Notes: generated from the sequence alone by a model not told the origin. Counted from the first letter of the stretch, positions 1-6,363 are shown. The stretch: DNA of 10,245 nucleotides from an uncultured Bacillota bacterium (GCA_937890735.1 CALACZ010000012.1:1-10245), one strand, 5' to 3'. Numbers and translations are program-made.

Positions 1-254
1 CCGAACACCTTTTCCACCAGCGTGTCCGCCTCCTCCTTCTGCGCCTGCTGGCGCGTGAGCGTCGCGTGGCAGACGAAATTCGGCTCGCGCCGCTCGATCG
101 CGCCCTTGTCGATGCACTTTTTGATGACCGTATAGGTCGTGTTTTTATTCCAGCCGACGCGCTGCGCCAGCCGCAGCGACAGCTCCTTCGCTGTCAGGTC
201 GTTCTCCTCCCAGAGCGTCTGCATGACCTTCCATTCCGAATCAAACAGCTTCAT
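1..254 (-). CDS. BlaI/MecI/CopY-family transcriptional repressor, C-terminus cut by window edge
   Basis: The minus strand reads from ATG at 254 as MKLFDSEWKVMQTLWEENDL and continues for 84 codons to the window edge without a stop. The pattern of DSEWKVMQTLW, then a helix with TAKELS, then WNKNTTYTVIKKCIDKGAI and a basic ERREPNF wing is the winged-helix N-terminal domain of the penicillinase-repressor family. These are dimeric repressors, usually inactivated by proteolysis by a BlaR1/MecR1-type M56 sensor peptidase. The full family length is about 120-130 residues, so roughly the last third (dimerisation helices) lies outside the window. An AGGAGGG ribosome site at 261-267 supports this start. 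The gene is divergent from the lipoprotein gene at 473, and three operator-like dyads sit between them. Family assignment is firm. The target and inducer are unknown, and whether an M56 partner follows cannot be seen. Confidence 0.9.
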   Translation of the reverse strand, partial: MKLFDSEWKVMQTLWEENDLTAKELSLRLAQRVGWNKNTTYTVIKKCIDKGAIERREPNFVCHATLTRQQAQKEEADTLVEKVF

Positions 255-282
255 CGTGCGCCCTCCTGTGCTTTCTGAGTTC

Positions 283-311
283 AGACTACCACAATCGTCT
301 AAAATTGTCAA
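283..311 (-). promoter_or_regulatory. Leftward promoter for the BlaI-like repressor gene
   Basis: Read on the minus strand, TTGACA (306-311) is followed by a 17-base spacer and TAGTCT (283-288) as -10. The -35 is a perfect consensus and the -10 is weak, which is common for repressed promoters. It lies about 30 bases before the start codon at 254. The -10 and part of the spacer are covered by an operator-like dyad (284-299), which suggests autoregulation. Confidence 0.65.
284..299. promoter_or_regulatory. Operator-like dyad 1 over the repressor promoter
   Basis: GACTACCACAATCGTC has the half-site arrangement GACTAT-N4-ATAGTC with a few mismatches. The wider block 281-299 is the reverse complement of 330-348 at 17 of 19 positions, so the two sites are inverted copies. 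It overlaps the leftward -10. Binding by the BlaI-like protein is inferred from position. Confidence 0.55.
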
Positions 312-317
312 GATGGG

Positions 318-346
318 TTGACAAAGCTGGACGATTATGATAGTCT
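318..346 (+). promoter_or_regulatory. Rightward promoter for the lipoprotein gene
   Basis: TTGACA (318-323), a 17-base spacer and TAGTCT (341-346) form a promoter with exactly the same elements and spacing as the leftward one, back to back with it. The expected transcript start near 353 gives a leader of about 120 bases before the lipoprotein ATG at 473. Operator-like dyads cover the spacer and -10 (330-345) and the start region (354-369). Confidence 0.6.
330..345. promoter_or_regulatory. Operator-like dyad 2 over the lipoprotein promoter
   Basis: GACGATTATGATAGTC is the mirror copy of dyad 1 and covers the spacer and -10 of the rightward promoter. Its right half-site also forms, with dyad 3, a perfect 8-base inverted repeat (340-347 with 352-359, spacer ACTG). 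A repressor bound here would occlude RNA polymerase. Confidence 0.55.
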
Positions 347-353
347 GACTGCA

Positions 354-369
354 GACTATTGCAATAGTA
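354..369. promoter_or_regulatory. Operator-like dyad 3 at the lipoprotein transcript start
   Basis: GACTATTGCAATAGTA contains a perfect 14-base palindrome, ACTATTGCAATAGT (355-368), the most symmetrical of the three sites. It lies just downstream of the predicted transcript start, where a bound repressor would act as a roadblock. The symmetry suggests a dimer site of the BlaI/MecI type, although the classic TACA-N2-TGTA core is not present. Confidence 0.55.
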
Positions 370-420
370 CAACGACCGAAGGGAGGGCAGTCCGCCTTTT
401 ACACAGAGAGCAAATGAGCG

Positions 421-453
421 GGGAGCGCTGGATCACGCGGCGCTCCCTTATTT
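421..453 (+). promoter_or_regulatory. Hairpin in the lipoprotein leader, attenuator-like
   Basis: GGGAGCGC (421-428) pairs perfectly with GCGCTCCC (440-447) around an 11-base loop, followed by TTATTT. The layout resembles a weak intrinsic terminator, placed directly before the AGGAGG ribosome site (457-462) of the lipoprotein gene. It could be an attenuator, a processing site, or simply part of the 13-codon mini-ORF at 414-455 that spans it. The loop is long and the U-tract broken, so efficient termination is doubtful. Confidence 0.4.
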
Positions 454-472
454 AACAGGAGGACTTTTTGCG

Positions 473-1822
473 ATGAAAATACGAGGATTTTTTGCAATTT
501 TGCTAATTTTCACGACACTTTTCTGCGGCTGCGCGCAGCGGGAGGCGACGACGCTGGAATTACCCAATGCGTCCGAGACGACCGCAACGCTGCCCGCGCC
601 GCCTGCGCCGGAAGCGCCGGAGGTCGAGGCAGTGTCCAAGCCGACCGAGCCGGTCGTGCTGACGCTCGCCATCGCCGCCGATTGCCCGGTGCTGTTCTCG
701 TTTGGGCAGATGTTCCGCGATTTTAATGACAGCCAGTCGCGCTATCGGATCGACTATACGATCTATTCGGGCAACGGGCTGACGGACACGCAGCCGGCGG
801 AGCTGCTGCGCACGCAGATCCTGGCAGGCGATGCGCCCGACCTCTATGCGTTTTACACGGACGGCTATATGCCCACGCCGCTCACGCCGGAGCGCGTGGG
901 CGTCGATCTGCTGCCGCTGCTAGGTGAAACGGTGACGGCGGATGCGCTCGTGCCGGGGCTGTACGATCTCATGACGGCGGGCGGCACGCTGTATGAGCTG
1001 CCGCTGACCGTGGCGGTGGACACCGTCATCGCGCCCGCGCGGCTGCTGCCCGAGCCCGGCGTGACGCTGGACGAGCTGGAGCAGGCGCGCTCGCAGATGC
1101 CGGGCGGCTGGACGCCGGTCGGCTCGTGGAACACGCCGGACAATCTCTTTGCCGGGTTCTGCACGGCGTACTGCATCGGCGCGTACACCGACCGCGCGAG
1201 CGGGACGTGCGATTTTGTGCAGCAGAGCTTTTATGACTTCTTAACATGGTGCAAAACGTGGGGCGGCGACGGCTCGATCCCGCCCGCGCCGGAACAGGAG
1301 CTGCTGCGCATCTGGCAGATCGAGTCGCTCGAGTGGCTCGACCGGCGCAGCGAGATCGTGCAGGAGAGCTGGTTCGGCGAGCCGGAGTATACCTACGTCG
1401 GCTTCCCGACGGCGGACGGCAGCATCGGAAGCGGCTACCGCGTCCGCACATCGCTCGCCGTCAGCCCGCAGTGCAAGGATGCGGAGGCGGCAAAGGCGGT
1501 TTTGGAATACTGCTTTTCATATGTGCGGGCGGAGAGCATCCCGGCGAATTACGTGCTTTTGCAGACCGAGCTGGGCGAGTACATCGCGGGCAACCGCACC
1601 GACTGGCGTGGCGAGGTGCAGCAGGTCAGCGAGGCGGACGCCGCGCAGTTTGATGAGCTGCTGCACAGCGTGTCGATTTTAGAGGGCCTGGACGCCCCGC
1701 TGGCGCAGATCCTGCAGGAGGAAGCGTCTGCTTTCTTCGCCGGAACGATCACCGCAGAACAGACGGCGGAGAATATACAGGATCGGGCGAGTTTGTATTT
1801 GAAGGAGCAACACGACGGATAA
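473..1822 (+). CDS. Extracellular solute-binding lipoprotein (ABC-transporter type)
   Basis: The 449-residue product begins with a basic MKIR, a hydrophobic stretch and a lipobox-like LFCGC, so Cys20 is the likely lipidated residue. This predicts an export signal and anchoring on the outer face of the membrane. A linker rich in Pro, Glu and Ala follows (about 31-60). The mature fold begins near VVLTLAIAAD (61-70), then FNDSQSRYRIDYTIYSG and TQILAGDAPDLYAF (about 114-127), the typical start of family-1 (sugar-type) solute-binding proteins. Aromatic-rich segments and a C-terminal helical tail also fit. AGGAGG at 457-462 sets the start. No permease or ATPase gene lies beside it, so it must use partners elsewhere or act as a sensor. 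Its promoter is overlaid by dyads shared with the divergent BlaI-like gene, suggesting repression. The ligand cannot be told from the sequence. Confidence 0.8.
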   Translation: MKIRGFFAILLIFTTLFCGCAQREATTLELPNASETTATLPAPPAPEAPEVEAVSKPTEPVVLTLAIAADCPVLFSFGQMFRDFNDSQSRYRIDYTIYSGNGLTDTQPAELLRTQILAGDAPDLYAFYTDGYMPTPLTPERVGVDLLPLLGETVTADALVPGLYDLMTAGGTLYELPLTVAVDTVIAPARLLPEPGVTLDELEQARSQMPGGWTPVGSWNTPDNLFAGFCTAYCIGAYTDRASGTCDFVQQSFYDFLTWCKTWGGDGSIPPAPEQELLRIWQIESLEWLDRRSEIVQESWFGEPEYTYVGFPTADGSIGSGYRVRTSLAVSPQCKDAEAAKAVLEYCFSYVRAESIPANYVLLQTELGEYIAGNRTDWRGEVQQVSEADAAQFDELLHSVSILEGLDAPLAQILQEEASAFFAGTITAEQTAENIQDRASLYLKEQHDG

Positions 1823-1827
1823 AATGA

Positions 1828-1856
1828 GCCCCCGCCTGCCAGCGGCAGGCGGGGGC
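1828..1856. terminator. Bidirectional terminator between lipoprotein and LysR genes
   Basis: A perfect 13-base-pair GC-rich stem (1828-1840 with 1844-1856) has a 3-base AGC loop. It sits between two convergent stop codons (1820-1822 and 1861-1863). On the minus strand it is followed by TCATTTTAT, a fair U-tract, while on the plus strand the tract is poor (TTGGTC). It is therefore likely to be stronger for the LysR transcript. Confidence 0.85.
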
Positions 1857-1860
1857 TTGG

Positions 1861-2742
1861 TCAATCGGTGCTGGCGATCATGCGCTCGAGTTCGCGGGCG
1901 GCGGCGCTCAGGGGGCGGTCTTTGCGTTTGACGATGCAGACGCTGCGCGGGGGGATGGGGTCTGCCAATGGGAGGACGCGCACGGCGTCGGACGGGCGGA
2001 GGAAATCCTGCGGGACGATGCCTACGCCCAGCCCCGCCTCTGCCATGGGGATGATCTGATCGGCGGTCGCCGCCTCGATAGCGGGGCGGAACGGCACGCC
2101 GCGCCCGGAAAACACGGAGGCGTAATACACGTGCGACGCCGTGCCCGCGCCGAGCGTGATGAGCGGGTATGCCGCCAGCTCCGCAAGCGTAAGCGGCTTT
2201 GCATCCGACGCGGGGAAGTCACGGGCGCAGACGGCGACCTCCTGCATAGCCTTGACGCTCTGCTGCACCAGCGACGCGGGCAGGTCGATGGGTGTGGTCA
2301 CGACGGCAAGATCCGCCGTTGTCTCGCGCAGCGCGGCGACCGCCTGCGGCGTTGAAAAATTGCTGATGCGCAGGTGCACGCCGGGGTAGCGCGTCTGAAA
2401 CTGCTTGAGCACCGGCAGCAGCAGACACCGCAGCGCACCCTCGCTCGCGGCAAGAAACACGCTGCCGTGCTCCAGATCGCGGCTTCGCGCCAGAGCAGCT
2501 TCCCCTGCCTCGATCTCCGCACAGGCGACGCGGACGTGGCGGTAAAGCGCCTCGCCCTCCGGCGTGAGGACCATGCCGCGATTCGTGCGCAGAAACAGCG
2601 GGCAGCCGATCTCCGCCTCCAGATTTTTGATCGCGCGCGTGAGGTTCGGCTGATTGCTCTGCAAGACCTCCGCCGCGCGGGTCAGATTGCCGCACGCGGC
2701 GACCTGATAGAAAATGCGGTAATATTCGTAGCTGATATACAT
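1861..2742 (-). CDS. LysR-family transcriptional regulator
   Basis: The 293-residue product has the LysR layout and usual length. The N-terminal winged helix contains FYQVAACGNLTRAAEVL, then SNQPNLTRAIKNLEAEIGCPLF (about residues 11-50) and the conserved LTPEG (59-63). The C-terminal half is a LysR substrate-binding domain, with the first lobe from about residue 88 (SVFLAASEG) and a late GLGVGIVPQDF segment. I chose the ATG at 2742 because it begins right at the HTH domain and has a GAGGG ribosome site 7 bases upstream. An in-frame ATG at 2790 would add 16 residues without family similarity and would overlap the regulatory dyad. The gene is divergent from the kinase-like gene at 2883, and a T-N11-A dyad lies in the gap, so it probably controls that cluster and itself. 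The effector is unknown. Confidence 0.93.
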   Translation of the reverse strand: MYISYEYYRIFYQVAACGNLTRAAEVLQSNQPNLTRAIKNLEAEIGCPLFLRTNRGMVLTPEGEALYRHVRVACAEIEAGEAALARSRDLEHGSVFLAASEGALRCLLLPVLKQFQTRYPGVHLRISNFSTPQAVAALRETTADLAVVTTPIDLPASLVQQSVKAMQEVAVCARDFPASDAKPLTLAELAAYPLITLGAGTASHVYYASVFSGRGVPFRPAIEAATADQIIPMAEAGLGVGIVPQDFLRPSDAVRVLPLADPIPPRSVCIVKRKDRPLSAAARELERMIASTD

Positions 2743-2768
2743 CGCGTGCCCTCGCTTTGCTATACGGT

Positions 2769-2791
2769 TTTGATATGATGAAAATATCAAA
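2769..2791. promoter_or_regulatory. LysR-type operator dyad (T-N11-A)
   Basis: TTTGATAT (2769-2776) and ATATCAAA (2784-2791) are perfect 8-base inverted arms with a 7-base spacer. The dyad contains the T-N11-A core (T2774, A2786) typical of LysR-family recognition sites. It lies 30-50 bases upstream of the LysR start and just upstream of the -35 of the kinase promoter, the usual place for a site that serves autoregulation and activation. A second, shorter dyad, ATGTA-TTT-TACAT (2793-2805), overlaps that -35 and may be the activation site. Confidence 0.65.
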
Positions 2792-2798
2792 GATGTAT

Positions 2799-2827
2799 TT
2801 TACATATTTCAGATCTGTTCATATAAT
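2799..2827 (+). promoter_or_regulatory. Promoter of the kinase-like/membrane protein/MATE cluster
   Basis: TTTACA (2799-2804), a 17-base spacer and a perfect TATAAT (2822-2827) form a strong sigma-A-like promoter. The transcript would start near 2834, about 50 bases before the kinase-like ATG. The -35 is overlapped by a short dyad (2793-2805), and the LysR dyad lies just upstream. Confidence 0.75.
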
Positions 2828-2882
2828 ATGGACGCTCAAAAGTCAAGAAAAATTTTGCGAAAGAGATCGAGGGCATCAGAGT

Positions 2883-3497
2883 ATGGAAAAAATGGTTATC
2901 TGCATTGGACGCCAGTATGGCAGCGGCGGGCGTGAGATCGGCGAGGCGGTCGCCAAAAAGCTGGGCATTGCCTGCTATGACAAATGCCTCATCCAGAAGG
3001 CAGCGCGCGAGGCGGGGCTTTCGGAAAACGCCGTGGCAGAATACGACGAACAGGGCGAAGAGCCGGTGTTTGCCGTGTCCGGCGATCCGTTTGCCGACAG
3101 CGCCGCGCTGAGCGAGGCGTTTTATTCCGAAGAGACGCGCGTATTTGACGCCGAGCGGCGCGTGATCCTGGAGCTGGCGCAGAAGGAAAGCTGCGTTATC
3201 ATCGGCAGGTGTGCGTCCGCGATCCTGCGCAGCGCGGGGCTGCATCCGCTGTCGGTGTTCATCTATGCCGACGCCGCCGACCGGGCAAAGCGCATTGCCG
3301 CGCGCAATGCGCTGGGCGAAAAGCAGGCGATGCACAAGGCGCAGAAGGTCGATCGGATGCGCAGGCGGCATTTTGATTTTTACGCCGACACGCTCTGGGG
3401 CGAGCCGGAGAGCTATGATCTGATGCTCTCGTCCGGCGAATACGGCATTGACGGCGCGGCGGAGATCATCGCGCGCGCCGCCGCGCTGAGAAAGTGA
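2883..3497 (+). CDS. Cytidylate kinase-like family P-loop protein
   Basis: The 204-residue product starts MEKMVICIGRQYGSGGREIG. The glycine-rich segment at 9-20 is the modified P-loop of the cytidylate kinase-like family (PF13189 type), in which the usual Walker A lysine is replaced by Gly/Arg. Further family marks are the early ACYDKCLIQKAA, the central CVIIGRCASAIL, LSVFIYADAADRAKRIAAR, and near the end RMRRRHFDFYADTLWGEPESYDLMLSS. Members probably phosphorylate a nucleotide-like substrate, but in Clostridia they are usually unlinked to nucleotide pathways and their substrate is not established. The ATG at 2883 is supported by GAGGG at 2869-2873. The longer in-frame start at 2757 would run through the promoter and dyad, so I rejected it. 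It is the first gene of a cluster with 3508 and 3782, divergent from LysR. Confidence 0.85.
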   Translation: MEKMVICIGRQYGSGGREIGEAVAKKLGIACYDKCLIQKAAREAGLSENAVAEYDEQGEEPVFAVSGDPFADSAALSEAFYSEETRVFDAERRVILELAQKESCVIIGRCASAILRSAGLHPLSVFIYADAADRAKRIAARNALGEKQAMHKAQKVDRMRRRHFDFYADTLWGEPESYDLMLSSGEYGIDGAAEIIARAAALRK

Positions 3498-3507
3498 GGG
3501 GATCACC

Positions 3508-3789
3508 ATGGATCGGCTTTTTGTGTATGAGCTGTTGATGCTCGTATTTTTGAATGCCGCGGCGCTGCTGTTTGCGCTGCATCTGCGGCGCAGCGGGGAG
3601 CGGCATCCGCTGACGGCGCGGCTTCTGAGCCTGGCGCTGAGTCTGGCGTTTATCTGCGGCACGGCGGCAAACTGCGCCAACGGCGTGCACGTTGCGCTGC
3701 TGCTCCTGTCCATCCTCGGCATGGGCTTCTCCTGCGCTGCGGTGTGCACGGCGTTTGCCGAGCGCCGGGAGGATGCCGCCCATGAATAA
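3508..3789 (+). CDS. Small integral membrane protein, unknown function
   Basis: This 93-residue product has three hydrophobic stretches, about 5-25 (ELLMLVFLNAAALLFAL), 36-56 and 61-84, with basic loops (RRSGERH after the first and a charged ERREDAAHE tail). I do not recognise a family. Its start follows the kinase-like stop by 10 bases and has GAGGGGA 4-10 bases upstream. Its last 8 bases overlap the start of the MATE gene, so the two are very probably co-transcribed and translationally coupled. Coding is supported by this tight packing and the membrane-protein composition. It could be a small partner or modulator of the transporter, but that is only a guess from position. Confidence 0.7.
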   Translation: MDRLFVYELLMLVFLNAAALLFALHLRRSGERHPLTARLLSLALSLAFICGTAANCANGVHVALLLLSILGMGFSCAAVCTAFAERREDAAHE

Positions 3790-5131
3790 GAACCTCACGA
3801 CCGGCAAGCCCGAAAAAGTCCTCTGGCAGTTCTGCCTGCCGCTGTTCGGCAGCATCCTCTTTCAGCAGCTTTATAACATCGCCGACAGCTTCGTTGCCGG
3901 GAAATTCATCAGCGACAACGCCCTTGCCGCCGTGGGCAACAGCTATGAGATCACGCTGATCTTCATCGCGTTCGCCTTCGGCTGCAACATCGCGTGCTCT
4001 GTGCTCGCGGCGCGGTATTTTGGCGCAAAGCAGTACCGTGACATGAAAACGACGGTCTACACGGCGCTCATCGCGAGCAGCGTGATCTGCGCGGTGCTGA
4101 TGCTGCTGGGCGTACTGCTGGCGGGCGGGCTGCTGCGGCTCATCCAAACGCCGGACGAGGTCTTTGCCGACTCCAAGCTGTATCTGGATATTTACATCTA
4201 CGGTCTGCCGTTCGTGTTTTTCTACAATGTGGCGACGGGCATTTTTTCGGCGCTGGGCGATTCCAAAACGCCGTTTATCTTCCTCGCCTGCTCGTCCACG
4301 TCCAACATCGCGGTGGATATTCTGTTCGTCACGGCGTTCAAGATGGGCGTTGCGGGCGTTGCGTGGGCAACGTTCCTGTGCCAGGGTGTGAGCTGCGTGC
4401 TGGCGCTGGTGGTGGTGTTCCGCCGGTTTGCAAAGATCCCGACGGATGGGCGCGCGCCCGTGTTTTCCTGGAGTCATCTGGGGCATTTTGCCGTCATCGC
4501 CATCCCGAGCATTTTGCAGCAGAGCTTTATCTCCATCGGCAATATCATCATCCAGAGCGTCATCAACAGCTTCGGCGCAGCGGTCATGGCGGGCTATTCC
4601 GCCGCCGTCAAGCTCAACAACATGGTCATCACCTCGCTTACGACGCTCGGCAACGGCATCTCCAACTACACAGCACAGAACCTCGGCGCGGCAAAGTATG
4701 ACCGCATCAAGGCGGGCTTCCGCGCGGGGCTGAAGCTCGTGTGGGCGCTGTGCGTGCCGCTGACGGCACTGTATGTGTTCGCCGGGCGTCCGCTGGTGCA
4801 TATCTTTTTGGAGAGCCCCACAGGGCAGGCGATGGACGTCGGTATCGCGTTTTTGCGCATCATCGCGCCGTTCTACTTCATCGTGTCCGCCAAGCTGGTG
4901 TCGGACAGCATCCTGCGCGGCGCGGGTCTGATGAAGCAGTTCATGATCGGCACGTTCAGCGATCTGGTGCTGCGCGTGGTGCTGGCGGAGACGCTCTCGC
5001 GCACGGCGCTGGGTACGACCGGCATTTGGATGTCGTGGCCCATCGGCTGGACGGTCTCCATGGTGCTGTCCATCCTCTTCTACCGCTCAATTCGGTGGGA
5101 AAAGACCGCGGCGACGGTTCGGGATCAGTAA
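3782..5131 (+). CDS. MATE-family efflux transporter
   Basis: The 449-residue product is the normal length for a 12-helix MATE transporter. The N-terminus NKNLTTGKPEKVLWQFCLPLFGSILFQQLYNIADSFVAGKFIS...ALAAVGNSYEI matches the family pattern of GKP, LP, a YNIADS-like motif and ALAAVG. The second half repeats the fold, with IAIPSILQQSFISIGNIIIQSVIN aligning to the first. These proteins export cationic or hydrophobic compounds using sodium or proton gradients, and the substrate here is unknown. I chose the ATG at 3782 because the family homology starts there and GGGAGGA lies about 10 bases upstream inside the preceding gene. The in-frame upstream extension to 3692 is a shadow of that gene. A strong terminator follows the stop. 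Confidence 0.92.
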   Translation: MNKNLTTGKPEKVLWQFCLPLFGSILFQQLYNIADSFVAGKFISDNALAAVGNSYEITLIFIAFAFGCNIACSVLAARYFGAKQYRDMKTTVYTALIASSVICAVLMLLGVLLAGGLLRLIQTPDEVFADSKLYLDIYIYGLPFVFFYNVATGIFSALGDSKTPFIFLACSSTSNIAVDILFVTAFKMGVAGVAWATFLCQGVSCVLALVVVFRRFAKIPTDGRAPVFSWSHLGHFAVIAIPSILQQSFISIGNIIIQSVINSFGAAVMAGYSAAVKLNNMVITSLTTLGNGISNYTAQNLGAAKYDRIKAGFRAGLKLVWALCVPLTALYVFAGRPLVHIFLESPTGQAMDVGIAFLRIIAPFYFIVSAKLVSDSILRGAGLMKQFMIGTFSDLVLRVVLAETLSRTALGTTGIWMSWPIGWTVSMVLSILFYRSIRWEKTAATVRDQ

Positions 5132-5203
5132 CGCTTTCCTCCCAGCGCGGCGCGTGTGCCATACCCGTTTCCGTTTTCCCGCCGCGCGGCGTTCGTTACC
5201 CCG

Positions 5204-5236
5204 AAAAGCCCCCGATGCAGCGCATCGGGGGCTTTT
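5204..5236 (+). terminator. Intrinsic terminator after the MATE gene
   Basis: A 12-base-pair stem (5207-5218 with 5222-5233) with a 3-base AGC loop is extended by an A-tract on the left and a T-tract on the right (AAAA 5204-5207, TTTT 5233-5236). It is a canonical terminator and could also work leftward. It separates the MATE cluster from the acyltransferase promoter that starts only nine bases later. Confidence 0.9.
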
Positions 5237-5244
5237 CCATATTC

Positions 5245-5272
5245 TTGACATTCCCGCCGCCTGCCGTATAAT
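5245..5272 (+). promoter_or_regulatory. Near-consensus promoter of the acyltransferase gene
   Basis: TTGACA (5245-5250), a 16-base spacer and TATAAT (5267-5272) match the sigma-A consensus in all 12 positions. The transcript would begin near 5279, leaving a leader of about 15 bases that holds only the GAGGGGTG ribosome site (5281-5288). No operator-like dyad is visible, so strong and possibly constitutive expression is expected. Confidence 0.85.
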
Positions 5273-5293
5273 ACGTTTGAGAGGGGTGAGCGG

Positions 5294-6334
5294 ATGAACG
5301 AGACGAAAACGCGCATGGCTAGCGTGGATGTGTGCAAGTGTCTGGCGATCGTGTTCGTGCTGCTCATCCACACGTCGGGCGACGTGCTGAGTGTGTGCGC
5401 GCCGGGGAGCAAAAACTTTTTGGAGGCGCTTTTGTGGAGCGCGCCGACGCGCTGCGCCGTGCCGCTGTTTTTGCTGTGCAGCGGCGCGCTGCTGCTGGAT
5501 GAGCGGCGCGAGCTGCCGCTCAAAAAGCTCTGGGGGCGCAATATTCTGCACCTGCTGCTGGCGCTGTTTTTCTGGGCGGCGGTGTACAAGGTTTATGGCT
5601 GCGCCGTGTCCGGCGCGTGGACGGCGCAGGCGCTGAAAACCGCCGGAAAAGAGCTGCTGCTGTGGCAGCATGAGGCGCATCTGTACTTTCTGCCGCTCAT
5701 CCTGCTGACGTATGCGTTTCTTCCCGTGACGCGCGCGTTTTTGCGGCGCGCGGACGATCAAACAGTGCGCTATGCGCTGATTTTATGGGCGTTTTTCGGC
5801 ATTCTGCTGCCGACGGCAAAGAGCTTTGGACTTTTGGACGGCTTTGGCGCGCTCGTGCGGCAGATGCCGCTTGCCATGCCGTGGAGCGCCGTCGGCTACA
5901 CGGTGCTGGGCGACTATTTGCGGCGGAAGCCGCTGTCCGTGAAAGCCGCCTGCGCGTGCATTTTGCTTGGCGCGGCTATCTGCTTCGGCGGAACGCTGGC
6001 GCTGTCGCTGTGCGCGGGTGCATTGCAGGCGCAGCTTTTGGAGGGCTTTTCGCCCGGGGCGTGCCTGCTTGCCGCCGGGGTGTTTTCGCTGTGTATGCGC
6101 GTGCGGCTGCCGGAGCGGGCTGCGGCAGTTGTGAGCGTCGGGTCGCGCGCGTCGTTCTGCGTGTATCTGGTGCACATCCTTGTGCTGCGCACGCTCTACC
6201 GCGCGGGGCTGACCACGGGCATCTGCCGCCCGCTGTTTTCTGCGCTGCTGCTCGCCGCACTGTGTGGCGCGGGGAGCTTTGTCATCTGGCTGATCTTATC
6301 GCGCATCCCGTGGGTGCGCAGATGGCTCATATAA
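5294..6334 (+). CDS. Acyltransferase-3 family integral membrane protein
   Basis: The 346-residue product opens with RMASVDVCKCLAIVFVLLIHTSGD. An Arg/Asp-containing start to the first helix, then the invariant His in IHTSG (His26), is the hallmark of the acyltransferase-3 (OafA/NodX-like) family. About ten hydrophobic helices follow, ending with a basic RIPWVRRWLI tail. Members transfer acetyl or other acyl groups from the cytoplasm to sugars of polysaccharides, peptidoglycan or other exported molecules. The length of about 350 fits a stand-alone catalytic domain with no SGNH extension. The start is set by GAGGGGTG at 5281-5288. The gene is monocistronic between its own promoter and terminator, so neighbours give no hint of its substrate. 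Family assignment is firm and the acceptor is unknown. Confidence 0.87.
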   Translation: MNETKTRMASVDVCKCLAIVFVLLIHTSGDVLSVCAPGSKNFLEALLWSAPTRCAVPLFLLCSGALLLDERRELPLKKLWGRNILHLLLALFFWAAVYKVYGCAVSGAWTAQALKTAGKELLLWQHEAHLYFLPLILLTYAFLPVTRAFLRRADDQTVRYALILWAFFGILLPTAKSFGLLDGFGALVRQMPLAMPWSAVGYTVLGDYLRRKPLSVKAACACILLGAAICFGGTLALSLCAGALQAQLLEGFSPGACLLAAGVFSLCMRVRLPERAAAVVSVGSRASFCVYLVHILVLRTLYRAGLTTGICRPLFSALLLAALCGAGSFVIWLILSRIPWVRRWLI

Positions 6335-6335
6335 A

Positions 6336-6363
6336 ACCCGCGCCCTGTCGACAGGGCGCGGGT
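6336..6363. terminator. Bidirectional terminator, perfect 28-base palindrome
   Basis: A perfect palindrome centred on TGTCGACA (6347-6354), with 12-13 possible pairs, lies between the convergent acyltransferase and beta-helix stop codons. It is followed by CTTTTCTT on the plus strand and preceded by ATAAAA, which gives a TTTTAT tract on the minus strand. It should terminate both transcripts. Confidence 0.87.

Noticed and set aside
2757..2882. Longer N-terminus for the kinase-like protein starting at 2757
   Set aside because: The extra 42 residues would be encoded by the LysR dyad, the -35/-10 promoter and the leader. The start at 2883 has its own ribosome site and begins at the family homology.
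2787..3749. 320-residue open frame on the minus strand, opposite the kinase-like gene
   Set aside because: It covers a strong plus-strand promoter and a well-supported coding region. Its protein has no family resemblance.
3650..4801. 383-residue open frame on the minus strand, opposite the MATE gene
   Set aside because: Composition is dominated by Arg, His, Gln and Asp. It has no membrane or domain features and lies fully antisense to a clear MATE transporter and the small gene before it.
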